Positions 52,346-62,472 of a stretch of 64,000 bases of DNA are shown here, piece by piece (within the stretch, counting starts at the first letter, position 1; every line of letters begins with the position of its first letter). This DNA comes from Medakamo hakoo (Eukaryota > Chlorophyta > Trebouxiophyceae > Coccomyxaceae): positions 992,001 to 1,056,000 of the forward strand of contig CP089459.1 of the NCBI GenBank assembly GCA_026636295.1, in the 5' to 3' direction. Under the pieces are notes generated by a model. The model was not told the origin of the DNA and searched no databases. It worked only from the letters and a program-made list of their open reading frames with translations. Made by a program: the position numbers and the translations under genes.

Positions 52346-52482
52346 TTTTTTTTTTTTTTGCGAGGTGTGCACGTGCGACGAGACGAGCGCGTCGCTCTCT
52401 CCTCTCACTCTCTTCTTTGTTGCTCTCCGCGCACGCCCCGCCGCCGACGGAAGGCGGGGGCTGCCTCCGACACTCACGAAGC
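52346..52482. promoter_or_regulatory. Divergent promoter of PAM and coiled-coil membrane protein
   Basis: 137 bases. On the PAM strand, 14 consecutive A residues (52346-52359) abut the start codon directly. Confidence 0.45.
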
Positions 52483-53823
52483 ATGGACGCGGTGTCGGCA
52501 CGGCCACACACCGTGGCGCGGCGTGCGCCGGCCGCTGTGCTGGCCGGACCGCGCGGAAGAATGCTCCGCCCACTCCTCGCCCGCCAGGCCCTGCGCGGCG
52601 GCGGGCACTACAACGCCGTCCACCGCGGCGTCGCCCCAGGCCCGCCGACGCCGCCGCCACCGCCCGCGCAACCTCTGCCCCAGGCCACTGTCACCATCGT
52701 CGTCGCGTGCGCGGCCGCCGTCGCGTCGGCCTTTGGCTTCCTCACGACGCTGCTGTTAGTGGCTGCTCCCACGTTTAAAAGGGCGGAAGCCGCGGCGGCG
52801 GCCGCCGAAAAAGCGGCCGAGGCGATGGAGCAGATGGCGGTGGAAGTGGAGGCGGCCGCCCGCATAATGAATGAAGACTTGCCCGACGCCCTGGAAAACA
52901 CGGGCGCGGCGGGCGCGGAGTTTGAAGTGCTGGGCCGTTCGCTGAACAAGCTCGCAGCCCAGCTGGGCTTGGCCAGCGGGACGGCGCCAGCGGTGAAAAA
53001 GGAGGGCGGCGGAGGCGGGGGTGGGGAGGGCGCGACCGTCACGACCACGGCGGCCACGCCAGCGGCTGGCCTGGCCCTCCGGCCGGATGAGCCACGGTCC
53101 GCGAGCGGCGCAGCTGCGTCGCCGTCACCTCCTGCTTCAGAACCGTCCGTAGCGGCCGGCCTCCCGCCTCTCGTCGCGAAATTCGCGGCGGACGTCCTGG
53201 GCTTGGCGCGCGCAGTCGCGCCAGCCGCCGCGCGGTGGCAGGCCCGCGCCGCGGGCGCGCTGCCGCCGGCTGCGGCCGCGGTGACGCGCGAGACGGCCGC
53301 TGTCAAAGCCGCGGCGTCGAGGGCGGAAGCCCGGGCGTGGATCGACCGGTGGCGGCGGCGCCAGGCGGCGGAAGGGCGGGTGGTCGCGGCCGCGAAGCAG
53401 GCCAGCCCGCCCCAGCCACGGCCACAGCAGCAGCCTCCCGCCCCGCTGGCCGGGTCGGCCAACGAGCGCAAGATGATGGAGCGCCTGGCGGGCCGGCGGG
53501 CGGCCACCGAACGCGTTTTCGAAGCCCTGGTGGCGGCCGAAGCGGCGGCGGCCGCGGCGGCCGCGGCGTCCGGCGACCTGGAGCGCGCGCTGGAATCCGC
53601 GGCGGCGGCGGGCGTGCCCGTGCCGGGCGGGGACCTGGCGTCGACGGCGGTCGTGCCGCCCGGTCCTGCCGCGCCCGCGTCCTCCACGCCGCCCACCCGC
53701 GGCCAGACGCCCGTCGACTCGTCCGACGACTCGGACGGCGACCTGTACCCCGCGATGGTGGACGGCCGGTCGCCCACGCCCGTGGCGGATGTCAAGGGCA
53801 CGCCGCGCAAGCAACGGAGTTGA
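52483..53823 (+). CDS. Uncharacterised membrane protein with coiled coil, possibly plastid
   Basis: Intronless, 446 residues. An Arg/Ser/Ala-rich N-terminus (about 50 residues, no acids except Asp2) looks like a transit peptide. A membrane helix lies at about 69-95 (ATVTIVVACAAAVASAFGFL), followed at once by an Ala/Glu helix (AAAAAEKAAEAMEQMAVEVE) suited to a coiled coil. This layout recalls DUF948-type and some plastid envelope proteins. The rest is Ala/Pro-rich with a second helical region (about 230-390) and a Ser/Asp tail (VDSSDDSDGDLYP). I do not recognise a family. Confidence 0.7.
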   Translation: MDAVSARPHTVARRAPAAVLAGPRGRMLRPLLARQALRGGGHYNAVHRGVAPGPPTPPPPPAQPLPQATVTIVVACAAAVASAFGFLTTLLLVAAPTFKRAEAAAAAAEKAAEAMEQMAVEVEAAARIMNEDLPDALENTGAAGAEFEVLGRSLNKLAAQLGLASGTAPAVKKEGGGGGGGEGATVTTTAATPAAGLALRPDEPRSASGAAASPSPPASEPSVAAGLPPLVAKFAADVLGLARAVAPAAARWQARAAGALPPAAAAVTRETAAVKAAASRAEARAWIDRWRRRQAAEGRVVAAAKQASPPQPRPQQQPPAPLAGSANERKMMERLAGRRAATERVFEALVAAEAAAAAAAAASGDLERALESAAAAGVPVPGGDLASTAVVPPGPAAPASSTPPTRGQTPVDSSDDSDGDLYPAMVDGRSPTPVADVKGTPRKQRS

Positions 53824-53908
53824 CGACGGGGTGCGCGCAGTAACATTACCATAGTAGGAAAGCCGCGTCATTCTTTGCCCTCTCTGTCTCTCTCTCTCTC
53901 TTTCTCTT

Positions 53909-56209
53909 CTACACACGGCGGCGGCGGCGGGCGTCGCCAGGCGGCGGCAGCCACGCCGGCCTTCCCTGTCCATCCCCTCCACCCTCCCTCCACCCGAGCG
54001 ACGTTCCCAGGGCGTGCGCCAGCGCCGTCGTTTTCCCCGCCCCAGCGCCCGCTACCCAGGCAATGACACCGTCCGGGCGGACCAGCAGAGCGGGCGGGCG
54101 GGCGATGCCGGACGCCGACGCGGCGCGGGATGAGACGGCGGCCCAGGTGGAATGCGGTGGCGCGGCCGGGTCGTCAGCCAGGACGACCACGCCGTCCCCC
54201 TCTGCGTCCGCGCCGCCCACGATGGCCGTGGCCAGGGGCGCGCCCGCGGCACGCAGCTCTGCGGCCGACCCCACCCAGCCAGCCGCGCCGGCGGCGCCCG
54301 CGTCGACCAGCAGCACAGCCCGCGGCTCACCGCCCGGGCCGGCCACCGCAGCCGGCAGGTCGACGGTGGAGGACACACGGCCACCGCCGCCGCTGACGGC
54401 CCGCACAGCCGCGGCAGGTAAACGGGCGCCCGCCACCAGGCGAGGGGTGTACACAGCCGCGTCCGTGAATGGCGGCGGCGGTGGTTGTGCTCTGCGCACA
54501 CCGACGCTCTCACCACCCTTACCGGACACGACGGCCGCCCCACGCGCCGTGTACGTGTACCCCAGGTCCGCGCCCTCGAACAGCAGGCGCAAGCCCGCAC
54601 CAGGTTTGGACAGCGCGTCTTTGGCCCGGGCCGCTCGCCAGGCTTCACCCACCGGCCCGCCGAGTGAGGTTGTGAGCGCCCGCCCGGCCGCCAGGCCTGC
54701 CTCAAGGACAGTGCCGGCCACACGGCCGCCCACCACCGCGGCCGCGCCGGATGCGAGCGCCGCCAGGCCGTCGGCAGCCCGGTCGTCCGCGCCCACAGCG
54801 CGCGGCACGGCCAACGCCGCCCGCCAGTTGGACAGGGAGAGGGAGGCGAGCGCGGACGCGACGGGCGCCCGCTCGGCCTCGTACGCCTCCGTCACCAGGG
54901 ACGGGGGCGCGTGGCCGCCGAGGACCGCCGCCAGCTTGGGCGCCAGGCACGCCGCGTCTTGCAAACCCGTGTTCATGCCAAACCCACCGGCGGGCGGCAT
55001 TTCGTGGGCGGCGTCCCCCGCCAGAAGCAGGGAGGAGCGAGGCGGGAGGCGGGTGGGTGGGAAGGGCGGGGCGTAGCTCGCAGCCGTCCGCGCGGACATC
55101 GTCCACGGCCGGGCGTCCAAGACGGCAATGTCGGCGTGCGGCAGGCCTAGAGCAGCGCGCGCCAAGGCTGCACAGGCGCTGCGGTCGGCCGCCAGGCGCG
55201 GGCCGGACTGGAGGGGCGGGTACACGGGGACCTGGGCGACAAACTCGCCCCGGCCCAAATCGTGCGCGACCACCGCGCCCGCGGCAGCGGCGTTGAAGAA
55301 AAAGTAGAGCATGGCCGGGTTGGCGTGCAGCAGGGCTTGCCCACCCTGCACAGACCGGAAATGGATGGAGACCAAGTGGGCGACGCCGGCCGGGCCGGCC
55401 ATGGCGACGCCGGCACCGGCCCGCAACACAGACCGCGCGCCGTCGGCCGCGACGACGAAGCGGGCCGCGACGGCGTGCGTACGGCGGGTGGTGGCGCACC
55501 TGTACGTCAGGAGGGCGCCTGGACCCGTGGCGTGTGCGCACGCCGGCGGCAAAGGAGACAGGATGGGCCCGTCGGGCTGCCCGCCGCCGCCCACCTCGCA
55601 CCCGTACCGAAACACCGCGCCCGCGGCGGAGGCCGCGCCGTGCAGTGCGGCGACCACACGCGGTTGTGCCAGGTGTGAGACGGGTTCGGGCGAGACAGCC
55701 GGGTCTGCAGGAGGCCGCGGCGTGTCCGCGTCCGGTGCGAGGCCGGCGAAATGGTCGACGGCCGCCCAGGGCGGGCCCGCCGCCGCCGGCCCATAGACGA
55801 AGCGGCGCCATTGCGGCAGGGGTGGCGACGCGTCCGCCACCACGTCCGCGACGGTGGTCCCACCGCCAGCCGCAGGCAAGCGCCGCAGGGCTTCCATGGT
55901 GCGGGCGGTGATGAAGTGGGCGGCCGGGTGGCCGCCGCCGCCGCCGCCCGTGGGGCCGCGCCCCGCACCGCCTGGGCCAGCGCCTCTTTCCAGCACGACC
56001 ACCGGCACGGCCGCCCTCGCCAGCAAGCCCGCTAGGAGAGCGCCCGTCGGCCCGCCGCCTACGATCACGACCGGCCAGGCCTCGTCCGCGCCAGCTGCTG
56101 AAGCAGACGGTGTGGCAGCGCCGATGTCCCGGGCGTACGACGAAGAGAGGCGGGCGTTGACAGGGCGCCGCCTGCGCAAGGCGGCTGCTGCTGCGACGGC
56201 CGCCCTCAT
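53909..56209 (-). CDS. FAD-dependent aromatic-type monooxygenase (PheA/TfdB family)
   Basis: Intronless, 766 residues. The first 40 residues (MRAAVAAAAALRRRRPVNAR) look like a mitochondrial or plastid presequence. FAD binding is by VVIVGGGPTGALLAGLL with the acidic end in VVLERG (about 46-75), AADGARSVLR (the DG motif) and LLAGDAAHEMPPAGGFGMNT near 393. The C-terminal thioredoxin-like domain of phenol-hydroxylase-type enzymes is seen at RAVLLVDAGA and ALLVRPDGVIAWVA. Such enzymes hydroxylate phenols or related rings, with NADPH and O2; the substrate is unknown. Its start codon lies three bases after the stop of the upstream gene on the same strand. Confidence 0.85.
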   Translation of the reverse strand: MRAAVAAAAALRRRRPVNARLSSSYARDIGAATPSASAAGADEAWPVVIVGGGPTGALLAGLLARAAVPVVVLERGAGPGGAGRGPTGGGGGGHPAAHFITARTMEALRRLPAAGGGTTVADVVADASPPLPQWRRFVYGPAAAGPPWAAVDHFAGLAPDADTPRPPADPAVSPEPVSHLAQPRVVAALHGAASAAGAVFRYGCEVGGGGQPDGPILSPLPPACAHATGPGALLTYRCATTRRTHAVAARFVVAADGARSVLRAGAGVAMAGPAGVAHLVSIHFRSVQGGQALLHANPAMLYFFFNAAAAGAVVAHDLGRGEFVAQVPVYPPLQSGPRLAADRSACAALARAALGLPHADIAVLDARPWTMSARTAASYAPPFPPTRLPPRSSLLLAGDAAHEMPPAGGFGMNTGLQDAACLAPKLAAVLGGHAPPSLVTEAYEAERAPVASALASLSLSNWRAALAVPRAVGADDRAADGLAALASGAAAVVGGRVAGTVLEAGLAAGRALTTSLGGPVGEAWRAARAKDALSKPGAGLRLLFEGADLGYTYTARGAAVVSGKGGESVGVRRAQPPPPPFTDAAVYTPRLVAGARLPAAAVRAVSGGGGRVSSTVDLPAAVAGPGGEPRAVLLVDAGAAGAAGWVGSAAELRAAGAPLATAIVGGADAEGDGVVVLADDPAAPPHSTWAAVSSRAASASGIARPPALLVRPDGVIAWVAGAGAGKTTALAHALGTSLGWREGGGDGQGRPAWLPPPGDARRRRRV

Positions 56210-56212
56210 TTT

Positions 56213-56806
56213 TCAGAGGGTCAGGCCGTCCAACAAAGCCCGCAGCTGGGCCTCCTGGTCCGCAGTCCTGTTGGGACGGGTGGGCGGGGGTGTGTGTGAG
56301 AGGAAGACAGGCAGACACCGGATGGGGCGCGCCACCCCTGTGTGTCCACCCAAAACCTTTCCCACTCACCGGCTGGCCTCCAGCAGCTTCAGCGCCGTCC
56401 GCACGACGGCCGCCTTGTGGCGCGCGTACCGCGAGGAGGCGGGCGCGCTCGCCAAGCTGTCCAGCCAGGCACGCAGGGCAGCCGCAGCGGAGCTGTCGTC
56501 GCCCGCGGCTGTGAGGGCCGGCAGGGCCACGCGCGCGCCGGCTGTCCGCCCGCCTGGGACGGAGCCCACACCCCGCCGCCCGCTCGCCGCACCCGCGCTG
56601 ACGGGCCGAGTCAGGCCCAGGCGAGGCGCTGGCGCTGGTCGCCCAGCTTTGCGCCCGGCCCGGGCGGCCGCCGCCCGGCGGGCGGTCAGGGCCGCGCCCG
56701 CGGCGGCGAGGAGGGGGTCGCTCGCGGCGCGGCGGCGGGTGTGGTCGCTGCCGCCGCTGCGCTCGTCGTCGTCGGAGGGGGAGCCGGGCGGTGGGGAGGC
56801 GGGCAT
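56213..56806 (-). CDS. Small unrecognised protein, first ORF of a possible bicistron
   Basis: Exons in coding order 56806-56370 and 56267-56213 give 163 residues. The splice (CCG|GTGAGT to CAACAG|G) restores LLEASRTADQEAQLRALLDG, a continuous helix. The N-terminal third is Asp/Ser-rich (SPSDDDERSGGSDHTRRR), then Ala/Arg-rich. A C-terminal helical region of about 60 residues (AALRAWLDSLASAPASSRYA) is the only ordered-looking part. No family recognised. The stop codon is followed by three bases and then the monooxygenase ATG. The start at 56806 is simply the first ATG; a longer upstream frame exists. Confidence 0.55.
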
Positions 56807-57045
56807 GCAGGGAGTGCTCCTGGCCGCCGCGTGACCTTGCCCTGTCTGCTCCTGAGGGGAGCTGGGCGTGGGGTTTGGAGGCCCGGGCGTGGAGGCGACG
56901 GACGACGACGGGGAAAAACCAATGCGTTGTGTCGACGGCGCGACGCAAGGCGCGGGCAGCAACACAGCAAGCGGAACGGGTTTGCAGGGTGTGACCGCCC
57001 CTCCCCTCCCTCCCCCTCTCTCTCTCTCCCTCCTGCCCACCCCCG

Positions 57046-57665
57046 TCACTGTCCAGCTTCCGCGGGCGTCTTCGTGGTCATCGCATCAACAGCGTGCACC
57101 ATGCCATCATCGCTCAACTCCTCCCACAGGGCCTTGAAAACCGCGCGCTGCCGCTCCATCGTCGACTTGGCACCCTCAAAGGACGGCGACACCACGTCAA
57201 TGACCACGTGCCGGCCATCGCCCGACGCGTCGGTCACAGACGCGGACGTGCCGGGCCCTAGAGCGGCCTCGATTTTAGCCGCCATGGTTTCCATGAGCTC
57301 GTCGTTGATGGGGCCTTCGGCTGCCGCAGCAGGCTGGAGGGAAGGGGGCGCGTGGTTGGTGGCTAGGTGTCAGGTGTCATTTTGGGGGGGGGGGGACGTC
57401 GGGCGCGCTCCTGGCGCTTCCCACCCACGTCCGCCCCTTTTTCAGCACGGCCCACTGACGTGCGAAAGGCATCAGGCGTTCATCCACCCGCTCGGGCTCG
57501 TCCGAAAAAACGCACCACGCACACGCGACGCGGCGCAACGACGGCGCTGCTGCCTCCGCGCATGCGTCGTCCGCGCACAGCCGGCGCGACGGCAGCCGCG
57601 CGCACGCTGGCGCTGGTAGACGGGCGGGGCACGACAGCCGCCCGACTGGACAGAGAGGCCTGCAT
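57046..57665 (-). CDS. BOLA4: BolA-like protein, plastid BolA4 type
   Basis: Exons in coding order 57665-57516 and 57333-57046 give 145 residues. The first exon is a Ser/Arg/Ala transit peptide (MQASLSSRAAVVPRPSTSAS). The BolA domain follows: PINDELMETMAAKIEAALGP, VTDASGDGRHVVIDVVSPSF, FEGAKSTMERQRAVFKALWE and VHAVDAMTTKTP. The invariant C-terminal His (VHAVD) and the RHV segment that share an Fe-S cluster with monothiol glutaredoxins are present. Plastid BolA4 works with GRXS14/16 in iron-sulfur handling. The donor is GTGCGT. A GTG-led longer frame upstream was not used. Confidence 0.88.
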
Positions 57666-57864
57666 GAGTGGAGGGAGACGCGACACGATGTCCGCGCAGG
57701 AAATAACAACACACTAACGCAGGCAGAGGGGGGCCCCACACACCGACCCCGGAACCCACCCACAACAAAACACACGCCACGCCACGCCACGCGCTCTAAA
57801 AACACAAGGACACACACGCGCACACGCAGAAGAGGGGCCAGCCCAGAAGCAGGCGAGCAATCGC

Positions 57865-59009
57865 CTAGCCCCGGCCGGCACCCCGTCCACTCCGCCCACC
57901 GCCGCGGCCCGCCCCGGCCCGCTTGGCCAGCATCGTCCGCGCGGCCGCCTGGCGCCGCCCCTCCGCCCGCAGGGCCGCCACCAAATCGTCTTGGGACACC
58001 GTCTGCAGGTACGCCAGGTCGCCCTCGTACTCCGCCGGGTCAAAGTTGGTGATGCCGCCCTTGGACCCGCCCGCCCCGTGCAGCTCGCACCACAGCTGCA
58101 TCTTGTCGTACGCGCGCGCGGCCTCCTCCTCGCCGTCGAAGCAGCCGAGCGAGGTCGGCTTGCCCGCCCGGCGGAACTGGGCTTCCCAGCGGCGCGTCGG
58201 GAAGGTCTGGTGCACGCCCCGGAAGCGGGAGGTGTAGGTGCGGCCGCCGCCGCCGGACGGGCCGGCGGCACCACCGCCGGCGGCGGCCGCCGCGGCGGCC
58301 GTCACGGCCGCGGCCGCGTTGGCCAGCGGCCACGCCGTCCCCGCCGGCCCGCCCGCGGGCGGCACGGACGGCGTGCGGGTGCGCGGGCGTGGGGCGCCGC
58401 CCTTCCCCTTCACCGCGGCCCCCCGGGCGGGCTTGCCGCCGCCTTTCACGGCGCCGCCCGGCGTCGTCCAGGGCGCGGCCTGGGCCGCGAGGTTGGCGGC
58501 GAGCGGGCCCAGGGAGGGCGGGGGCAGGCCGCCCGGCACCGCCGACGCCGCCGCGGCCGCCGCTTTCACGGCCGCTTCGGCGGCTGCCGCAGGGCTGCCG
58601 CCGGCGACGCGCGCCGCGGCGGCGGCGGCACGGCCGACGGCGGCCATGGCCGCGACGTCGGCCAGGCGGGCGCGCACGGCGCGGCCGCCCCGCCCGGCCG
58701 CGACGGCCGCCCAGTCCAGGGCGGGGGGCAGGCCGGCCGCGTCGGTGGGCGAGGGCGTGCCCGGTGGGGGCGGCCGCTGCAGGATGGACGGCAGCGGGCA
58801 GGCGGGCGGGCCGGCGGGCGCGGCGGCGGCGGCCGCGGACGCCGCGGCGGCCGCGGCGTCCGCGCGCGCACCGTCGGCCCACGCCCGCAACCGGTCCAGC
58901 GCGGCGACGGCGTCGCACGGCGTGGCTGGGTGGTGCTGCGGCGTCAGAGCGGCCGGGCCCGTCGGCGTCGTCGCGGCCTCGGCCTTGGCGGGCGTGGGGA
59001 CGGTGCTGC

Positions 59010-59040
<31 letters not shown>

Positions 59041-59569
59041 GTGGGTGTGTTTTGGAGGGAAAGGGGGGGTTGGGGGTGCGCGGTGTGGGTGCGGCGCCAG
59101 CCCGGCGGACAGCTGCTGCTGGAGGCGGCGCGGGGAGGGGCTGGCGGCGGCCCGATCGCGCCCACTCACGCGCCAAGACGCACGCCCGGACACTTGTCCA
59201 GCCGACAACTCGCGAAAAAAGCGTGGGCGGCCGTGGCAGTGTGGTGCTGGCGGGCGCGGAATGGAAGGCCAGACGCGAGGACGCGAGGGGCGAGAAGTGG
59301 TGTCCCCAAAAAACGGCGCGGCAGGACGCCGAGGATAAGGGGCTGCGGGCACGCCGTCCACCCCAACAAGGCTATGTGCATTCGTAGACGGCCACGGCGG
59401 CGGGAGCGGCCGTGAAGACCGGCCGAACCGCCCGGCGCGAACCATTCTTTCGTGGCTGTCGCTGCTGGCCGGCGATGGAACGCTGGCCCTTCTTCGCGCT
59501 GCGCGAGCCAGGGCCCCACCTTGCACAACCCCTGCCAACCCTCACGCACCTGGCAGCGCCAGCCTCCAT
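57865..59569 (-). CDS. AP2/ERF-domain transcription factor
   Basis: Exons in coding order 59569-59550 and 59005-57865 give 386 residues. One AP2 domain near 266-335 reads SRFRGVHQTFPTRRWEAQFR, then KPTSLGCFDGEEEAARAYDK, followed by GGITNFDPAEYEGDLAYLQT; the RGV, WEA and YD positions that contact DNA are kept, and the YLG-like continuation is of the AP2/ANT rather than ERF kind. The N-terminal 250 residues are Ala/Pro low complexity, the tail is RGG-like. The 20-nt first exon (MEAGAA) is a good Kozak match and fits the phase, but another exon could lie in the 544-bp intron, which has a GT/GGGT repeat at 59013-59050. Confidence 0.82.
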
Positions 59570-59764
59570 GGCGAGCTTGGAGGGTGTGGTTTTGTGCGGC
59601 AGCGTGGGGGCTCGGGCCCGGCCGCTGACAGAAAAAGGTGTGAGGAGCGAGTGAAGAGCGAGAGGCACAACACACTCGAGGCCTCCCCCACTGCTCCATT
59701 CTTCGAGACCGGCGCCCACCCAGCGGCGCCCTGCACACGCTCTTAACACATACAAAACGCCGCC
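59570..59764. promoter_or_regulatory. Divergent promoter of AP2 and VIM-like genes
   Basis: 195 bases between start codons. No TATA box or repeat was seen. Confidence 0.35.
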
Positions 59765-62472
59765 ATGTCCGCCACGGCCGACGACCACCAGGCCGCCCTG
59801 CGCAAGGCCATCGTCGCGATTATGCTCGACACGTCGCTGAGCGAGAACGAAAAAGCTCTTAAACGCCAGGCCCTGCTGAGCGGCAAATGGGCGCCGCCGG
59901 GGGCGGACGGTGAGGTTCTTTGGCATTCCGGGGGTTCGATGCGTCATCCAGGGCGGACGGCGGGCGGGAAGCGAGGCGTGCGGGACGGGCGCGGCGGAGG
60001 GACTGATATTCGCGCGGCGCATGCGGTCTGTATGGTCCCACTCGCCCGTCGCGGAGGCACAGCCGCCCGCCTTCCACCCCTCCCTCGCCCTCGCGATGGA
60101 CGACAGAAATCGTCACGCACCCGCCGACCCCCAAAACCCGCGTCGCTCACCCTTTTCGACCCGCTAAAAAAACAGCCGACAAGCCCGCGGCTGACGCCGC
60201 GCCGGCCAAGGCCGCCGCGCCCGCGCCCGCGCCCGCGGCCGCCGCCGCCGACGGCCCCACCATGCTGGACGACACGCTCAAGTGTGCCATGTGCATGGAG
60301 CTGTGCGTGCGGCCCGTGACAGTAAGTGGATGGCGAGAGAGTTCTTTTTTCGGCCGCGTTTTCAAAAAAAAAACGCAAACCAGCGTCGCTCCATGACCAC
60401 CCCCATCCCCCCCCCCCCCATCATCGACACACACCACGCCAGTCCCCCTGCCAGCACAACTTCTGCCTGGCCTGCTTCAACAAGTGGACGGCCATGGGTG
60501 AGTTGGACGTGCTGGCCTGCCTGCAACGCGCGCGCGCTGCCGTCCATGGCCGGGCCACACACCCTACCACCGCTCCCATCATCCCCGTGTCACCCACCAC
60601 CACCACCACCACCACCCAGGCAAGAAGACGTGCCCGACCTGCCGGGCCGGCTTCCCCGCCAAGTTCGCGGCCAACCCGCGCATCAACACGGCCTTGGCCG
60701 TCGCCATCCGCGCCGCCCGCAACGGCGGCCGCCGCCCGGCCGCCAAGCTCGCCCCGCGCATCCAGGACTCCGACCGCCCGGACCAGGCCTTCACGACCGA
60801 GCGCGCCGTGCGCCGCGGCCTGGCCAACGCCGCGTCGGGGCGGCTCATGGTCTCCGTCCCGCTCGACCACTTTGGCCCCATCCCGCCCGAAGCCGCCGTC
60901 GACGGCGACGCCGACGGGTGCGAGTGGTTCCCGCGCGTGGGCGCCGGCTGGAACGACCGCCTGCACTGCCGCCAGTGGGGCGCCCACTTCCCGCACGTGG
61001 CGGGCATCGCCGGCCAGTCCGGCGTCGGCGCCCAGTCCGTCGTCCTGTCCGGCGGCTACGAGGACGACCGGGACGAGGGCGAGTGGTTCCTGTACACCGG
61101 GTCGGGCGGGCGCGACCTGTCGGGCAACAAGCGCGTCTCCAACGTCCAGTCGTTCGACCAGGCGTTCGACAAGATGAACGAGGCGCTGCGCGTGTCGTGC
61201 GAGCGCGGCCTGCCCGTCCGCGTCGTGCGGTCCGCCAAGGAAAAGCGGTCGGCGTACGCGCCCGCGGAGGACGGGACGTCGGGCCCGCCCCTGCGGTACG
61301 ATGGCATCTACCTGGTCACGCGCGCCTACCGCAAGCCCGGCACCCAGGGCAAGCTGGTGTGCCGGTACCTGTTTGTGCGGTGCGACAACGAGCCGGCGCC
61401 CTGGTCGTCCGACGAGGTGGGCGACCGCCCGGACGCCCGGCCGTGGAGCGGCGAGATCCCCGCGCCCGCGGCCGCGGAAATCAAGGCCGCCGTCGGCAAG
61501 GTCCACTCGGGGCCGGCCGCCACCGACTCCTGGTGGGGGTGGGACGGGTCGGCCTGGGGCTGGACCCGCCCGCCGCCCGACTCCCGCAAGCTGGGCGGCG
61601 AAGGCACGGGCGGCTCGCCCAAGCGCCTGCGCCGCGCGGCGGGCGAAGCCGAGCGCGCGCTCCGCGAGTTCAAGTGCCGCCTGTGCGCGCGGACGCTGAC
61701 CGACCCGCTGTCCACGCCGTGCGGCCACAACTTTTGCAAGCCGTGCCTGACGGCCCGCTTCGCCGGCATCGCCGACACGACGGCCGCCCGCGCGCCGGGC
61801 GGCGGGGAGGGCGCCCGCTCCATGCGCGTGCGGTCCATCCCCAAGCCCTGCCCGGCCTGCAAGGCCGACTGCGCCGAATTCATGAAGACGGCGCAGGTGA
61901 ACGTGGCCATGGCGGAAACGATCGCGAAGCTGGCTGCGGCTGCCGGGAAGGCGCGGGCCGACGCGGCCGCGCTGGAAGGCAAGCAAGTGGACAAGGAGGA
62001 GGAAGAGGGTGGTGGTGGTGGTGGCGCGGGCCCGTCGGCCTCGCCGCCCCCCGCCGAGGCTGCCGCCGCTGCGCCCGCCCCTTCCCCTCCCAAGGCCGCG
62101 TCCCCGTCGCCGGCGCCCGCTCCCGTCGCCGCCGCGCCCTCCCCCGCCGCCGCCGCCCCGTCCGTCGCGGACGCGCTCGCCGCCGAGTTCCCGTCCATCG
62201 ACCCGGACACCATCGCCGCTCTGCTGGCCGACCAGGACGGCGACGCGCGGGACGTGCGGGTGATGCTGGGCCGCATGGCCAAAGCCATGGAGGCGGAGGC
62301 GCGCAAGGCGAAAGCGGCGGCGGCTGTCCCGGCGGCGGCCGGCGGTGTGGCCGCGGCGGCGGCCGAGGGTGGCGCGCCCCACCCCGTCGGCACCAAGCGC
62401 GCGGGCAGCCGGCCGCGGTCGGCCAGCGCCGGTGCTGCTGCCGCCAAGCGGCCGCGGTCCGGGTCCAAGTGA
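59765..62472 (+). CDS. RING-SRA-RING protein (VIM/ORTHRUS/UHRF1-like) with C-terminal CUE-like domain
   Basis: Exons 59765-59909, 60176-60321, 60443-60497 and 60620-62472 give 732 residues. An N-terminal helix (AIVAIMLDTSLSENEKALKR) is followed by RING1, reassembled over three exons: CAMCMELCVRPVTSPCQHNF, CLACFNKW and KKTCPTCRAGFP. The SRA/YDG domain (about 192-385) contains HFGPIPPEAAVDG, GIAGQSGVGAQSVVLSGGYE, YTGSGGRDLSGNKR and RYDGIYLV, the fold that flips out 5-methylcytosine. RING2 begins near 466 (CRLCARTLTDPLSTPCGHNF). Plant VIMs read methylated CG and maintain DNA methylation as E3 ubiquitin ligases. The usual N-terminal PHD finger is absent. A CUE-like helix trio lies near 629-670. 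Confidence 0.92.

Noticed and set aside
59910-60175. T-loop-like GGGTTCGATGC in the first intron of the VIM-like gene, as a tRNA
   Set aside because: No acceptor stem or anticodon arm could be drawn around it.
60421-62382. Minus-strand open frame of 653 residues
   Set aside because: Antisense to the SRA and RING2 exon of the VIM-like gene; no domain is visible.
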